Source: Gammaproteobacteria bacterium (GTDB lineage Bacteria; Pseudomonadota; Gammaproteobacteria; Natronospirales; REEB76). Taken from it: a stretch of 7,726 bases of DNA. Location: assembly GCA_027317045.1 (NCBI GenBank), contig DAHVFI010000361.1:1-7726 (forward strand), written 5' to 3'. Made by a program: the position numbers and the translations under genes. Position 1 is the first letter of the stretch. Every line of letters starts with the position of its first letter. This document shows positions 1 through 5,428 of this stretch, one piece after another. The notes below the pieces were generated by a model, which searched no databases, was not told the origin of the DNA, and saw only the letters and a program-made list of their open reading frames with translations.

Positions 1-201
1 TACGTGGACATGCGCTACACCAACGGATTTGCCGTGGGTTGGGCGAGCCCGGGGATTCTGCCGGCGTGCCAGCGGCATGCCGGCCCGGATGAGCGAACGC
101 CCATGGGTGGGCGGGCTGGTGGGCGCGCCAGGGATGGTTCGCAGAACGCATGTACGACGCCCGCCGTTGGGCATAGCAAAGAGGTTGGACCGAATGTCTA
201 G
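1..201 (+). CDS. ftsQ: Cell division protein FtsQ, C-terminal end only (5' truncated by the window)
   Basis: Only the last 66 codons are present, read in frame from base 1 to TAG at 199-201. FtsQ is a single-pass inner-membrane protein with a periplasmic POTRA and beta domain; it scaffolds the divisome by binding FtsB/FtsL. The first residues, YVDMRYTNGFAVGWA, closely match the last beta-strand region of E. coli FtsQ (YVDMRY..GxAVGWA type), the part that contacts FtsB, and the gene lies directly upstream of ftsA, so the call is firm despite truncation. After GWA the tail runs about 50 residues and is rich in Gly, Arg, Pro and Ala, with two Cys. It resembles nothing I recognise and seems longer than the roughly 20-residue E. 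coli tail. The tail DNA carries strong inverted repeats (60-84 and 98-113). The gene overlaps ftsA by 8 bases, suggesting translational coupling. Confidence 0.9.
   Translation, partial: YVDMRYTNGFAVGWASPGILPACQRHAGPDERTPMGGRAGGRARDGSQNACTTPAVGHSKEVGPNV
60..84. repeat. Strong inverted repeat (hairpin) in the ftsQ tail
   Basis: GCCGGCGTGCC (60-70), a 3-base AGC spacer, and GGCATGCCGGC (74-84) form an 11-bp stem with a single G-T (G-U in RNA) pair. No T-run follows, so it is not a standard rho-independent terminator. It lies inside codons for the FtsQ tail, about 110 bases before the ftsA start. Whether it acts in RNA or is a remnant of a palindromic repeat is not known. Confidence 0.8.
98..113. 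repeat. Second inverted repeat in the ftsQ tail
   Basis: CGCCCA (98-103), TGGG loop (104-107) and TGGGCG (108-113) form a perfect 6-bp stem, 13 bases after the stronger hairpin at 60-84. A weaker 4-bp CTGG/CCAG stem (116-131) follows. Together they make the end of ftsQ unusually structured at the RNA level. The stem is seen directly; function is inferred at most. Confidence 0.6.
115..122 (+). other. Chi-like octamer GCTGGTGG in the ftsQ tail
   Basis: This is an exact match to the E. coli Chi sequence recognised by RecBCD. A second copy in the same orientation is at 6807-6814 inside secA. Both fall in codons (GGT-like and CTG-GTG) where the octamer arises easily in G+C-rich DNA. Whether this host uses the same Chi is not known. 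Confidence 0.3.
178..184 (+). promoter_or_regulatory. Shine-Dalgarno sequence deciding the ftsA start
   Basis: AAAGAGG at 178-184 ends 9 bases before ATG 194. It selects ATG 194 over the upstream in-frame ATG at 29, which has no such site and would add 55 residues not found in FtsA proteins. Confidence 0.7.
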
Positions 202-1435
202 AAAGACCGACAAACAGTTGATCGTGGGCCTGGATGTGGGTACCTCCAAGGTGGTAGCCATCGTCGGTGAAATACTCTCCGACGGCGCTGTTGAGATTGT
301 GGGCATCGGTTCGCATCCGTCGCGCGGACTCAAGCGCGGTGTGGTGGTGAACATTGAGTCCACGGTGCAGTCCATCCAGCGTGCGGTGGCGGAGGCCGAA
401 CTCATGGCCGGCTGCCAGATTCATTCGGTGTATACGGGCATAGCCGGGAGTCACGTGCGTAGTCTCAATTCCCACGGCGTGGTCGCCATCCGCGACAAGG
501 AAGTGACCGCCGGCGACGTGGAGCGTGTCATTGATGCCGCGCGCGCCGTCAGCATTCCTGCGGATCAGAGGATTCTGCACATTCTGCCCCAGGATTTCGT
601 GATTGACGGCCAGGACGGTATCCGTGAGCCCATCGGCATGTCCGGCGTGCGCCTGGAGGTGCATGTGCACATCGTGACCGGCGCCATGAGCGCGGCCCAG
701 AACATCGTGCGCTGCGTGGAGCGCTGCGGCCTGAAGGTAGATGACATTATCCTGGAGCAGATCGCCTCCAGCTACGCGGTACTCAACGAGGATGAAAAAG
801 ACCTGGGCGTATGCCTGGTGGATGTGGGCGGCGGCACCACCGACATTGCGGTGTTCACCGAGGGCGCCATCCGCCACACGGCGGTGATTCCGATTGCCGG
901 CGACCAGGTTACCAACGATATCGCCGTGGCCTTGCGTACTCCCACGCATCACGCCGAGGAAATCAAGATCAAATATGCCTGTGCCCTGCCGCAACTGGCG
1001 AGCGCCGATGAAACCATCGAAGTGCCGAGCGTCGGCGAACGACCATCGCGTCGCTTGGCGCGTCAGACCCTCGCGGAAGTGGTGGAACCGCGTTACGAGG
1101 AACTCTTCAGCCTTGTCCAGGCGGAGATGCGTCGCAGCGGTTTCGAGGATGCGGTGCCCGCCGGCATCGTGCTCACCGGCGGCAGCGCCAAGATGGAAGG
1201 TGCTGTGGAGCTGGCTGAGGAAGTATTCCACGCGCCCGTGCGTTTGGGTGTGCCGCAATACGTCACCGGATTGGTGGACGTCGTGCGTAATCCAATCCAT
1301 GCCACCGGCGTGGGCTTACTGCTGTTCGGGGCGCACAGTCTGCCGCGGGACGGTGTGGCGCGTCGCGGCCACAATAGCGTGAATGTGAAGGATGTATGGC
1401 AGCGCATGAAGCAATGGTTTCAGGGTTCATTTTGA
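194..1435 (+). CDS. ftsA: Cell division protein FtsA (actin-like membrane tether of the Z ring)
   Basis: FtsA is an actin-fold ATP-binding protein that anchors FtsZ to the cytoplasmic membrane and recruits later divisome proteins. The product is 413 residues (E. coli 420). Visible motifs are the phosphate-1 loop GLDVGTSK (12-19), phosphate-2 DVGGGTTDIAVF starting at D210, and the adenosine-binding AGIVLTGGSAKMEG (323-336). The FtsA-specific 1C subdomain replaces actin's 1B in the first half. The last residues (about 396-410, VKDVWQRMKQWF) form an amphipathic helix with Trp, Phe and Lys/Arg, the expected membrane-targeting sequence. The conserved EVPSVGERPSRRLARQTLAEVVEPRY block is intact in two adjoining pieces. 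ATG 194 is chosen because of its Shine-Dalgarno sequence and the match of MSRKTDKQLIVGLD to FtsA N-termini. The gene overlaps ftsQ by 8 bases and precedes ftsZ by 40 bases. Nothing is broken or unusual. Confidence 0.98.
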   Translation: MSRKTDKQLIVGLDVGTSKVVAIVGEILSDGAVEIVGIGSHPSRGLKRGVVVNIESTVQSIQRAVAEAELMAGCQIHSVYTGIAGSHVRSLNSHGVVAIRDKEVTAGDVERVIDAARAVSIPADQRILHILPQDFVIDGQDGIREPIGMSGVRLEVHVHIVTGAMSAAQNIVRCVERCGLKVDDIILEQIASSYAVLNEDEKDLGVCLVDVGGGTTDIAVFTEGAIRHTAVIPIAGDQVTNDIAVALRTPTHHAEEIKIKYACALPQLASADETIEVPSVGERPSRRLARQTLAEVVEPRYEELFSLVQAEMRRSGFEDAVPAGIVLTGGSAKMEGAVELAEEVFHAPVRLGVPQYVTGLVDVVRNPIHATGVGLLLFGAHSLPRDGVARRGHNSVNVKDVWQRMKQWFQGSF

Positions 1436-1462
1436 TTTGTGCTTGATATTGTAAACATGCAG

Positions 1463-1467
1463 AGGAG
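1463..1467 (+). promoter_or_regulatory. Strong Shine-Dalgarno sequence of ftsZ
   Basis: AGGAG (1463-1467, within GAGGAGA at 1462-1468) lies 8 bases before ATG 1476. It is the best ribosome binding site in the window; those of lpxC, dciA and secA look weak. This fits the known need for far more FtsZ than FtsA. Confidence 0.85.
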
Positions 1468-1475
1468 ATCGGGAC

Positions 1476-2639
1476 ATGAATTGGACAATTGAAGAGGACG
1501 TTAATCAGAGTGCCGTTATCAAGGTGATCGGCGTGGGCGGCGGCGGCGGTAACGCCGTGCAGCATATGCTGGCCAGTGGTATTGAGGGCGTGGATTTTAT
1601 CGCCATCAATACCGATGCCCAGGTGTTGAAGAAAATCAACGCACGCACGACGCTACAGATTGGCAGCAATCTCACCCGCGGTTTAGGCGCCGGCTCCAAT
1701 CCGGAAACCGGCAAACAGGCTGCGCTGGAAGACCGCGACCGGCTGGAAGAAGTCCTGCGCGGCAGCGACATGGTGTTCATTACTGCCGGCATGGGTGGCG
1801 GCACCGGCACCGGGGCGACGCCGGTAGTGGCGCAGGTGGCGAAGGAACTGGACGTGCTGGTAGTGGCGGTGGTGACCAAACCCTTTCCCCACGAAGGCAG
1901 CAAACGCATGAAGGTTGCGGAGCAAGGGCTGGCTGAATTGAGCCAATATGTGGATTCGCTCATCGTAATTCCCAACGAGAAGCTGTCTGCAGTGCTCGGC
2001 CGTGATATCCCCATGTTGCAAGCCTTTCAGGCAGCCAACGAGGTGTTACACGGTGCGGTGCGCGGTATCGCTGACATCATCACCCGGCCGGGTCTTATGA
2101 ACCTGGATTTCGCCGACGTGCGCACGGTCATGTCGGAGATGGGCATGGCCATGATGGGCACGGGTCAGGCAAGTGGCGAAGGTCGGGCACGCAAGGCCAG
2201 CGAGGCTGCGGTTACGAGTCCGCTGCTGGAAAATGTCAACCTGCAAGGGGCTCGGGGCATTCTAGTCAATATCACCGCCGGTATGGATCTGACCATGGGC
2301 GAGTACGAAGAGGTCATGGATATTGCCCATAGCTACGCGGTGGAAGACGCCTCCATCAAGGTGGGCACAGTGTTGGATCCATCCATGAGTGATGAGATCC
2401 GCGTTACAGTGGTGGCTACGGGCCTGTCTCGGCCGCAACTACAGTCGGCGCCGGTGGTGAAACCGACAGTACAGCCCCCCCAGCTGGTGCCCTTGGCGCG
2501 TACCGGCACAGATGAACGCCCCGACTGGAAGAAGCTGGAAAAGCCAGCCTATGTAAGGCAGCGTGAAAAGGATGATCTGGACCCCCAGAGCCAGGAGTAC
2601 CTGGACATCCCGGCCTTCCTGCGGCGGCAGGCAGATTGA
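1476..2639 (+). CDS. ftsZ: Cell division protein FtsZ (tubulin-like GTPase)
   Basis: FtsZ polymerises with GTP into the Z ring at midcell and directs septal wall synthesis. The product has 387 residues (E. coli 383). The order is a short N-terminal tail (1-13), a GTPase domain starting IKVIGVGGGGGN (15-26), the tubulin signature GGGTGTG (107-113), the T7 catalytic loop NLDFAD (209-214, with D211 and D214) followed by VRTVMSEMG, a C-terminal domain to about 317, a short Pro/Val/Gln linker (about 318-368), and the C-terminal peptide EYLDIPAFLRRQAD (374-387). That peptide is nearly identical to E. coli and binds FtsA and ZipA. All catalytic motifs are intact. It follows ftsA by 40 bases and is probably co-transcribed; internal promoters in ftsA are known in E. 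coli, but I could not identify one here. The linker codons include a run of seven C (2475-2481). Confidence 0.99.
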   Translation: MNWTIEEDVNQSAVIKVIGVGGGGGNAVQHMLASGIEGVDFIAINTDAQVLKKINARTTLQIGSNLTRGLGAGSNPETGKQAALEDRDRLEEVLRGSDMVFITAGMGGGTGTGATPVVAQVAKELDVLVVAVVTKPFPHEGSKRMKVAEQGLAELSQYVDSLIVIPNEKLSAVLGRDIPMLQAFQAANEVLHGAVRGIADIITRPGLMNLDFADVRTVMSEMGMAMMGTGQASGEGRARKASEAAVTSPLLENVNLQGARGILVNITAGMDLTMGEYEEVMDIAHSYAVEDASIKVGTVLDPSMSDEIRVTVVATGLSRPQLQSAPVVKPTVQPPQLVPLARTGTDERPDWKKLEKPAYVRQREKDDLDPQSQEYLDIPAFLRRQAD

Positions 2640-2674
2640 ACAGGTTGGAGCCTATCCTGGGGGTGTGGGAAACC

Positions 2675-2702
2675 TTGTGAGGCCCGCGCGGCCTGTGATA
2701 AC
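2675..2702 (+). promoter_or_regulatory. Candidate sigma-70 promoter for lpxC
   Basis: TTGTGA (2675-2680) matches the -35 consensus at 4 of 6 bases. After 16 bases comes GATAAC (2697-2702), a 4 of 6 match to the -10, preceded by TGT, giving an extended -10 (TGnGATAAC). Transcription would start near 2709 and give an untranslated leader of roughly 130 bases. The spacer is the GC palindrome AGGCC-CGCGC-GGCCT, which could hinder or regulate the promoter. It was found by eye only. Confidence 0.3.
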
Positions 2703-2748
2703 GTACCAGATCGCGAAGCCGTAAACCGGGCTGAGATCCGTGGGCCTA

Positions 2749-2843
2749 ATGCCGTGGCTTCCCGAAGAACGCAGCGCCTTGCCCCGGCGCAAACCGGGTT
2801 TATGCGGGGTCCCTGTCAAGAAAATCAGGTAACACCACGGCAT
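2749..2843 (+). promoter_or_regulatory. Possible long-range anti-start helix in the lpxC leader
   Basis: ATGCCGTGG (2749-2757) is the perfect 9-base reverse complement of CCACGGCAT (2835-2843), which covers the bases just before lpxC ATG 2842 and its first two bases. If paired in the mRNA it would hide the start codon, with 77 bases looped out, including the hairpin at 2782-2809. The complementarity is seen directly; regulation is speculation. Confidence 0.25.
2782..2809 (+). repeat. Hairpin in the lpxC leader
   Basis: CCCCG (2782-2786) pairs with CGGGG (2805-2809). Nested inside is the near-palindrome AAACCGGGTTT (2791-2801), which can form AAAC/GTTT around a CGG loop. The stems are separated by a small internal loop. 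The structure ends 32 bases before the lpxC start codon and has no T-run after it. Confidence 0.5.
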
Positions 2844-3753
2844 GTTGAAACAGCGTACTCTCAAAAACTCTATCCGCGCCACCGGCGTGGGTTTGCACAC
2901 GGGTGAAAAGGTCTATATGACCCTACGTCCGGCGGCCCCCAACACCGGCATCATTTTCCGGCGAGTGGATTTGGAAAAGCCCGTCGAGATTCGCGCCAAC
3001 GCCGAACACGTGGGCGACACCACGTTGGGCACCACCCTTGTGAACGGCGATATCCGCGTGTCGACGGTGGAGCATCTGTTGTCAGCGTTCGCCGGGCTGG
3101 GTATAGACAATGCGCACGTGGATTTGAGCGCCGCCGAAGTACCGATCATGGACGGCAGCGCCGGACCGTTTGTATTCCTCTTGCAATCCGCGGGCATTGA
3201 AGAGCAAAACGCCCATAAACGCTTCATCCGTATTCGCGAAAGCTTGGAAGTGCGCGAGGGCGACAAATGGGCGCGCTTCGAACCCTTTGATGGTTTCAAG
3301 GTCAGTTTCCAGATAGATTTTGATCATCCGATCTTCAAGAAGCATACCCAGAGCACCACGGTGGATTTTTCCACCACTTCCTTTGTAAAGGAAGTAAGCC
3401 GCGCTCGCACTTTCGGTTTCATGCGCGACATCGAAATGCTGCGTCAGCGGCATTTGACTCTGGGTGCATCACTGGATAACGCCATTGCGCTGGACGATTA
3501 CAGGATTCTCAATGAGGATGGGTTGCGTTACGAGGATGAGTTTGTCAAGCACAAGATTCTTGATTCCATTGGCGATTTGTATCTGCTCGGACATAGCTTG
3601 ATCGGCGCTTTCAGTGCCTATAAATCGGGCCATGGGCTCAACAATACGCTGCTGCGTGCGCTCTTGGCAAAACGGGCATCCTGGGAAGAAGTTACCTTCG
3701 ATGATGCGGCTGCGGCGCCCATTTCATACATGACGCCGGTGCACGCGCTTTAG
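2842..3753 (+). CDS. lpxC: UDP-3-O-acyl-N-acetylglucosamine deacetylase LpxC
   Basis: LpxC is the cytosolic zinc enzyme that removes the acetyl group from UDP-3-O-acyl-GlcNAc, the committed step of lipid A synthesis, so the host has a lipopolysaccharide outer membrane. The product has 303 residues (E. coli 305). Zinc ligands by motif are H78 (in STVEHL), H237 (in FVKHKILD) and D241. The general base E77 and the active-site H264 (in KSGHGLNN) are present, as is PIMDGSA (101-107). The start MLKQRTLKNSIRATGVGLHTG matches the family N-terminus in two adjoining parts, which fixes ATG 2842. The Shine-Dalgarno is poor (only AGG at 2827-2829, too distant), and the start region can pair with upstream leader sequence. 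The protein ends in VHAL rather than the VLA-type tail that feeds E. coli LpxC to FtsH, so turnover may differ (inference). It converges on dciA. Confidence 0.99.
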   Translation: MLKQRTLKNSIRATGVGLHTGEKVYMTLRPAAPNTGIIFRRVDLEKPVEIRANAEHVGDTTLGTTLVNGDIRVSTVEHLLSAFAGLGIDNAHVDLSAAEVPIMDGSAGPFVFLLQSAGIEEQNAHKRFIRIRESLEVREGDKWARFEPFDGFKVSFQIDFDHPIFKKHTQSTTVDFSTTSFVKEVSRARTFGFMRDIEMLRQRHLTLGASLDNAIALDDYRILNEDGLRYEDEFVKHKILDSIGDLYLLGHSLIGAFSAYKSGHGLNNTLLRALLAKRASWEEVTFDDAAAAPISYMTPVHAL

Positions 3754-3789
3754 TATTTCACTATAACTTAAATTACAAATCTAAGGATA
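3754..3789. other. A+T-rich spacer between convergent lpxC and dciA
   Basis: These 36 bases contain only seven G or C, in sharp contrast to the G+C-rich genes on each side. Transcription from both sides ends here. I see no clear stem followed by a T-run on either strand, so termination is either unstructured, Rho-dependent or formed with flanking coding bases. Confidence 0.6.
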
Positions 3790-4239
3790 TTAAATCCGCG
3801 GATTGCGGTTACGGGCGAGACGCTGAAGTGAATGTCTGAGTGGCCCTTCACCGATTTCCGCCGCAGTGATTTCGAGAATCTGACGTACTGCGTTAGACAA
3901 CGTTTGCGCCATCGCTTTGGCTGTGGGCGGCACCGGCGGTTCCGGCAGAACCTGCACTCGGAGCGTGCCACAACGCAGATTGTCAGTGGCGAACTTTTCC
4001 AGAAGCTCGCGGTGTTGGTAACGGACTGGAGTTGCTGTGGCGGCGCTGTCCATGTAGATGACCAGCGTGCCAGCTTCCAGTTCGGCACCGAGGCAATGGC
4101 TTGCCAGCGCCGGCGGCAGTTGGCGGCGTACTGCGTCGCGCAGACCAACGAGGCGCTGAGCTTCGACTGTCAACAGTTTGAGTTGGGAACCATTGCTGGT
4201 GAGCAGTGCGTTGAGAGAATGAAATTTTGGTGCTGCCAT
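3790..4239 (-). CDS. dciA: DUF721 protein, DciA-type replicative helicase loader/operator
   Basis: The product has 149 residues. Residues about 30-98 look like the DUF721/DciA KH-like domain: LRDAVRRQLPPALASHC, then AELEAGTLVIYMDSAA, VRYQHRELLEKF and LRCGTLRVQV. A Pro-rich link (LPEPPVPPTAKA, 99-110) and a helical tail (about 111-142) follow. DciA binds DnaB helicase and supports its loading in bacteria lacking a DnaC-type loader. The family gene lies between lpxC and secA in Pseudomonas, which supports the call. One oddity is DSAATATPVRYQ (64-75): the family usually has Trp at the position of T68 (SAAWA). The start codon (CAT at 4237-4239 on the plus strand) has no evident Shine-Dalgarno. 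The stop overlaps a palindrome, AATCCGCGGATT (3793-3804). I am surer of the family than of the exact role here. Confidence 0.85.
   Translation of the reverse strand: MAAPKFHSLNALLTSNGSQLKLLTVEAQRLVGLRDAVRRQLPPALASHCLGAELEAGTLVIYMDSAATATPVRYQHRELLEKFATDNLRCGTLRVQVLPEPPVPPTAKAMAQTLSNAVRQILEITAAEIGEGPLRHSLQRLARNRNPRI
3793..3804. repeat. Perfect 12-base palindrome at the 3' end of dciA
   Basis: AATCCGCGGATT reads the same on both strands and encodes the last residues NPRI, directly before the dciA stop (TAA, complement of 3790-3792). In dciA mRNA it could form a small stem followed by TTTAAT, a poor terminator at best. Confidence 0.5.
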
Positions 4240-4272
4240 TAGCGTATTCGGTGACTACGGGGAGTGTTGCGG
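4240..4272. promoter_or_regulatory. 33-base divergent junction between dciA and the M23 peptidase gene
   Basis: The start codons of dciA (minus) and the peptidase (plus) are only 33 bases apart, and part of that is the peptidase Shine-Dalgarno. Two ordinary promoters cannot fit, so each gene's promoter must lie inside the other's 5' coding region, or dciA is leaderless. I could not identify convincing -35/-10 pairs here. Confidence 0.45.
4259..4264 (+). promoter_or_regulatory. Shine-Dalgarno sequence deciding the M23 peptidase start
   Basis: GGGGAG (4259-4264) ends 8 bases before ATG 4273, an ideal distance. The in-frame GTG at 4264 overlaps this site and is therefore rejected as the start. 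Confidence 0.75.
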
Positions 4273-5226
4273 ATGAGCCGTATTCTATTCATAAAACATG
4301 GTCAGTTGCGCCAGCTGGATTTGAGCAGGCCCATGACCCTGGTCGCGACAGCGCTCCTGGGTATCCTGATAGGCGGCTCACTGTTCCTGGCGGGTTTTGT
4401 TGCTGCCAGCTGGTTTTCCCGGCCGCCGGAAGGTATCCAGGCCTGGAAAGCGCGGTTTATTAGGCAGGCACAGGAAATAGATGGCGCCAAACAAGCCGCC
4501 CAGATGAATATTGATGCCTTATCCGCCAAAGTGGGCGAGCTGCAAGCACACATCATCCGCCTGGATGCACTGGGTCAGCAGCTTACCCGCATGGCGGGGC
4601 TGAAGCCCGGCGAATTCAATTTCAGCAAACCGCCTGCCGAGGGCGGCCCCGAAACCAATGATCCGGTTCAACACGTGGCAGTGCCTGATTTCATCAGCAA
4701 TCTCGGCCAGCTATCCGCGCAAATTAATAACCGCGAACAGCAGCTCACGGTGCTTGAAAGCCTGTTAATGAACCGTAATGTCCGGTTGCTGGCCATGCCC
4801 TCCGGACCACCCGTGACAGAGGGCTATGAGAGCTCGCCATTCGGGATGCGCATCGATCCGTTCACCGGCGAGCTGTCGTTTCACCCGGGTATCGATTTCG
4901 CCGGTCCCGAGGGCGAGCCGGTGGAGGCGGCAGCGGCCGGCGTGGTCACATGGGCCGGGCCGCGTTCCGGTTACGGCAACATGGTGGAGATTGACCACGG
5001 CAATGGCTATGCAACCCTTTACGGTCACAGCGAAAAGATATTGGTAAAGGTGGGTGAGGTGGTGAAGAAGGGCCAGGAAATCGCCCTATTGGGCTCCACC
5101 GGCCGTTCGACAGGCCCTCACGTGCACTTTGAAGTCTTATACAATGGCAAGCCGGTCAACCCGGCGCGGTTTGTGAACGCTTCGGGGCGGGTGCGGCTGG
5201 CCGCTATGCCCCGGAGTCTGGACTGA
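4273..5226 (+). CDS. Membrane-anchored M23 family metallopeptidase (peptidoglycan endopeptidase)
   Basis: The product has 317 residues. A short cytoplasmic N-terminus (1-20, basic) leads into one membrane segment (about 22-47), placing the rest in the periplasm. Helical, probably coiled-coil stretches follow (about 60-106 and 139-168), with a Pro/Gly-rich break between them. The LytM/M23 domain fills 185-305. Metal ligands are all present: H204 and D208 (HPGID), and H285 of the HxH motif (GPHVHF, H283/H285), with H251 (YGHS) as a further catalytic His. An active zinc endopeptidase cutting peptide cross-links is therefore expected, rather than a degenerate activator such as EnvC or NlpD. It resembles the conserved gene between DUF721 and secA in Pseudomonas-like genomes. 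The cellular role is not established from sequence; growth-linked wall remodelling is the natural guess. ATG 4273 is set by the Shine-Dalgarno. Confidence 0.92.
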   Translation: MSRILFIKHGQLRQLDLSRPMTLVATALLGILIGGSLFLAGFVAASWFSRPPEGIQAWKARFIRQAQEIDGAKQAAQMNIDALSAKVGELQAHIIRLDALGQQLTRMAGLKPGEFNFSKPPAEGGPETNDPVQHVAVPDFISNLGQLSAQINNREQQLTVLESLLMNRNVRLLAMPSGPPVTEGYESSPFGMRIDPFTGELSFHPGIDFAGPEGEPVEAAAAGVVTWAGPRSGYGNMVEIDHGNGYATLYGHSEKILVKVGEVVKKGQEIALLGSTGRSTGPHVHFEVLYNGKPVNPARFVNASGRVRLAAMPRSLD

Positions 5227-5263
5227 CAGGACGCTCAAAAACACTCATTGATGACCTTTGCCG

Positions 5264-5293
5264 GGCAATCTCGAAACGAGTTTTCGGATTACC
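5264..5293 (+). terminator. Imperfect hairpin after the M23 gene, possible weak terminator or leader structure
   Basis: GG, AATC and CGAAA (5264-5276) pair with TTTCG, GATT and CC (5282-5293) around loop CGAGT. One mismatch (C5266/A5291) and one bulged T5271 interrupt an 11-bp stem. An alternative is CTCG-AAA-CGAG followed by TTTT (5270-5284). The long form has no T-run after it and the short form has only four T, so terminator function is doubtful. It begins 37 bases after the peptidase stop. Confidence 0.35.
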
Positions 5294-5422
5294 GCAGCAG
5301 TTCTTGAAAAGCATGGGATTTTTGGGATCCGGCTCATCCGTTCCTTGTCCGCGGCTTCAGACTCCACCGGAACCGTCTTGATACCCGCCCACGTGCTTGC
5401 AGGGCACAGGGGTCCGCTGTGG

Positions 5423-5428
5423 TTGACG
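5423..5428 (+). promoter_or_regulatory. -35-like element upstream of secA
   Basis: TTGACG matches the TTGACA consensus at 5 of 6 bases, 38 bases before the secA ATG. No good -10 lies 16-18 bases downstream (5445-5452 reads TGCTGCAA), so this is at most half a promoter or one needing an activator. GATAAT at 5433-5438 is a good -10 sequence but lacks a matching -35. Confidence 0.2.

Larger units (their letters stand above)
2640..2841 (+). other. ftsZ-lpxC intergenic region (202 bases): structured lpxC leader
   Basis: No plausible gene is seen here. The gap contains a GC palindrome at 2680-2694 (AGGCC/GGCCT), a candidate promoter at 2675-2702, the direct repeat AAACCGGG (2723-2730 and 2791-2798), a hairpin at 2782-2809, and ATGCCGTGG (2749-2757), which is complementary to the lpxC start region. 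No T-run follows any hairpin, so I see no intrinsic terminator for ftsZ, and read-through from ftsZ into lpxC remains possible. Confidence 0.6.

Noticed and set aside
29..193. N-terminal extension of ftsA to the in-frame ATG at 29 (468 residues)
   Set aside because: The extra 55 residues lie in the ftsQ end, match no FtsA N-terminus and lack a ribosome site; ATG 194 has one.
894..1382. 162-residue plus-strand frame inside ftsA
   Set aside because: Out-of-frame shadow of ftsA with Cys/Arg/Trp-rich, non-protein-like composition.
1505..2014. 169-residue minus-strand open frame inside ftsZ
   Set aside because: Antisense shadow of conserved FtsZ, low-complexity Pro/Ser/Thr translation, no ribosome site considered convincing.
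2680..2694. GC palindrome after ftsZ as an intrinsic terminator
   Set aside because: Only a 5-bp stem and followed by TGTGATAACG, not a T-run.
2652..2900. 82-residue minus-strand frame across the ftsZ-lpxC gap
   Set aside because: Overlaps the lpxC start, has no recognisable similarity and no supporting ribosome site.
3832..4242. 136-residue plus-strand frame opposite dciA
   Set aside because: The minus frame matches DUF721 and the expected gene order; the plus frame is Cys/Arg-rich and has no family resemblance.
4264..4272. GTG start at 4264 for the M23 peptidase
   Set aside because: It overlaps the Shine-Dalgarno sequence that serves ATG 4273.
5251..5381. Short ORFs (18 and 22 residues) as a secM-like leader peptide
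   Set aside because: No signal peptide, no arrest motif of the FxxxxWIxxxxGIRAGP type and no good ribosome site.
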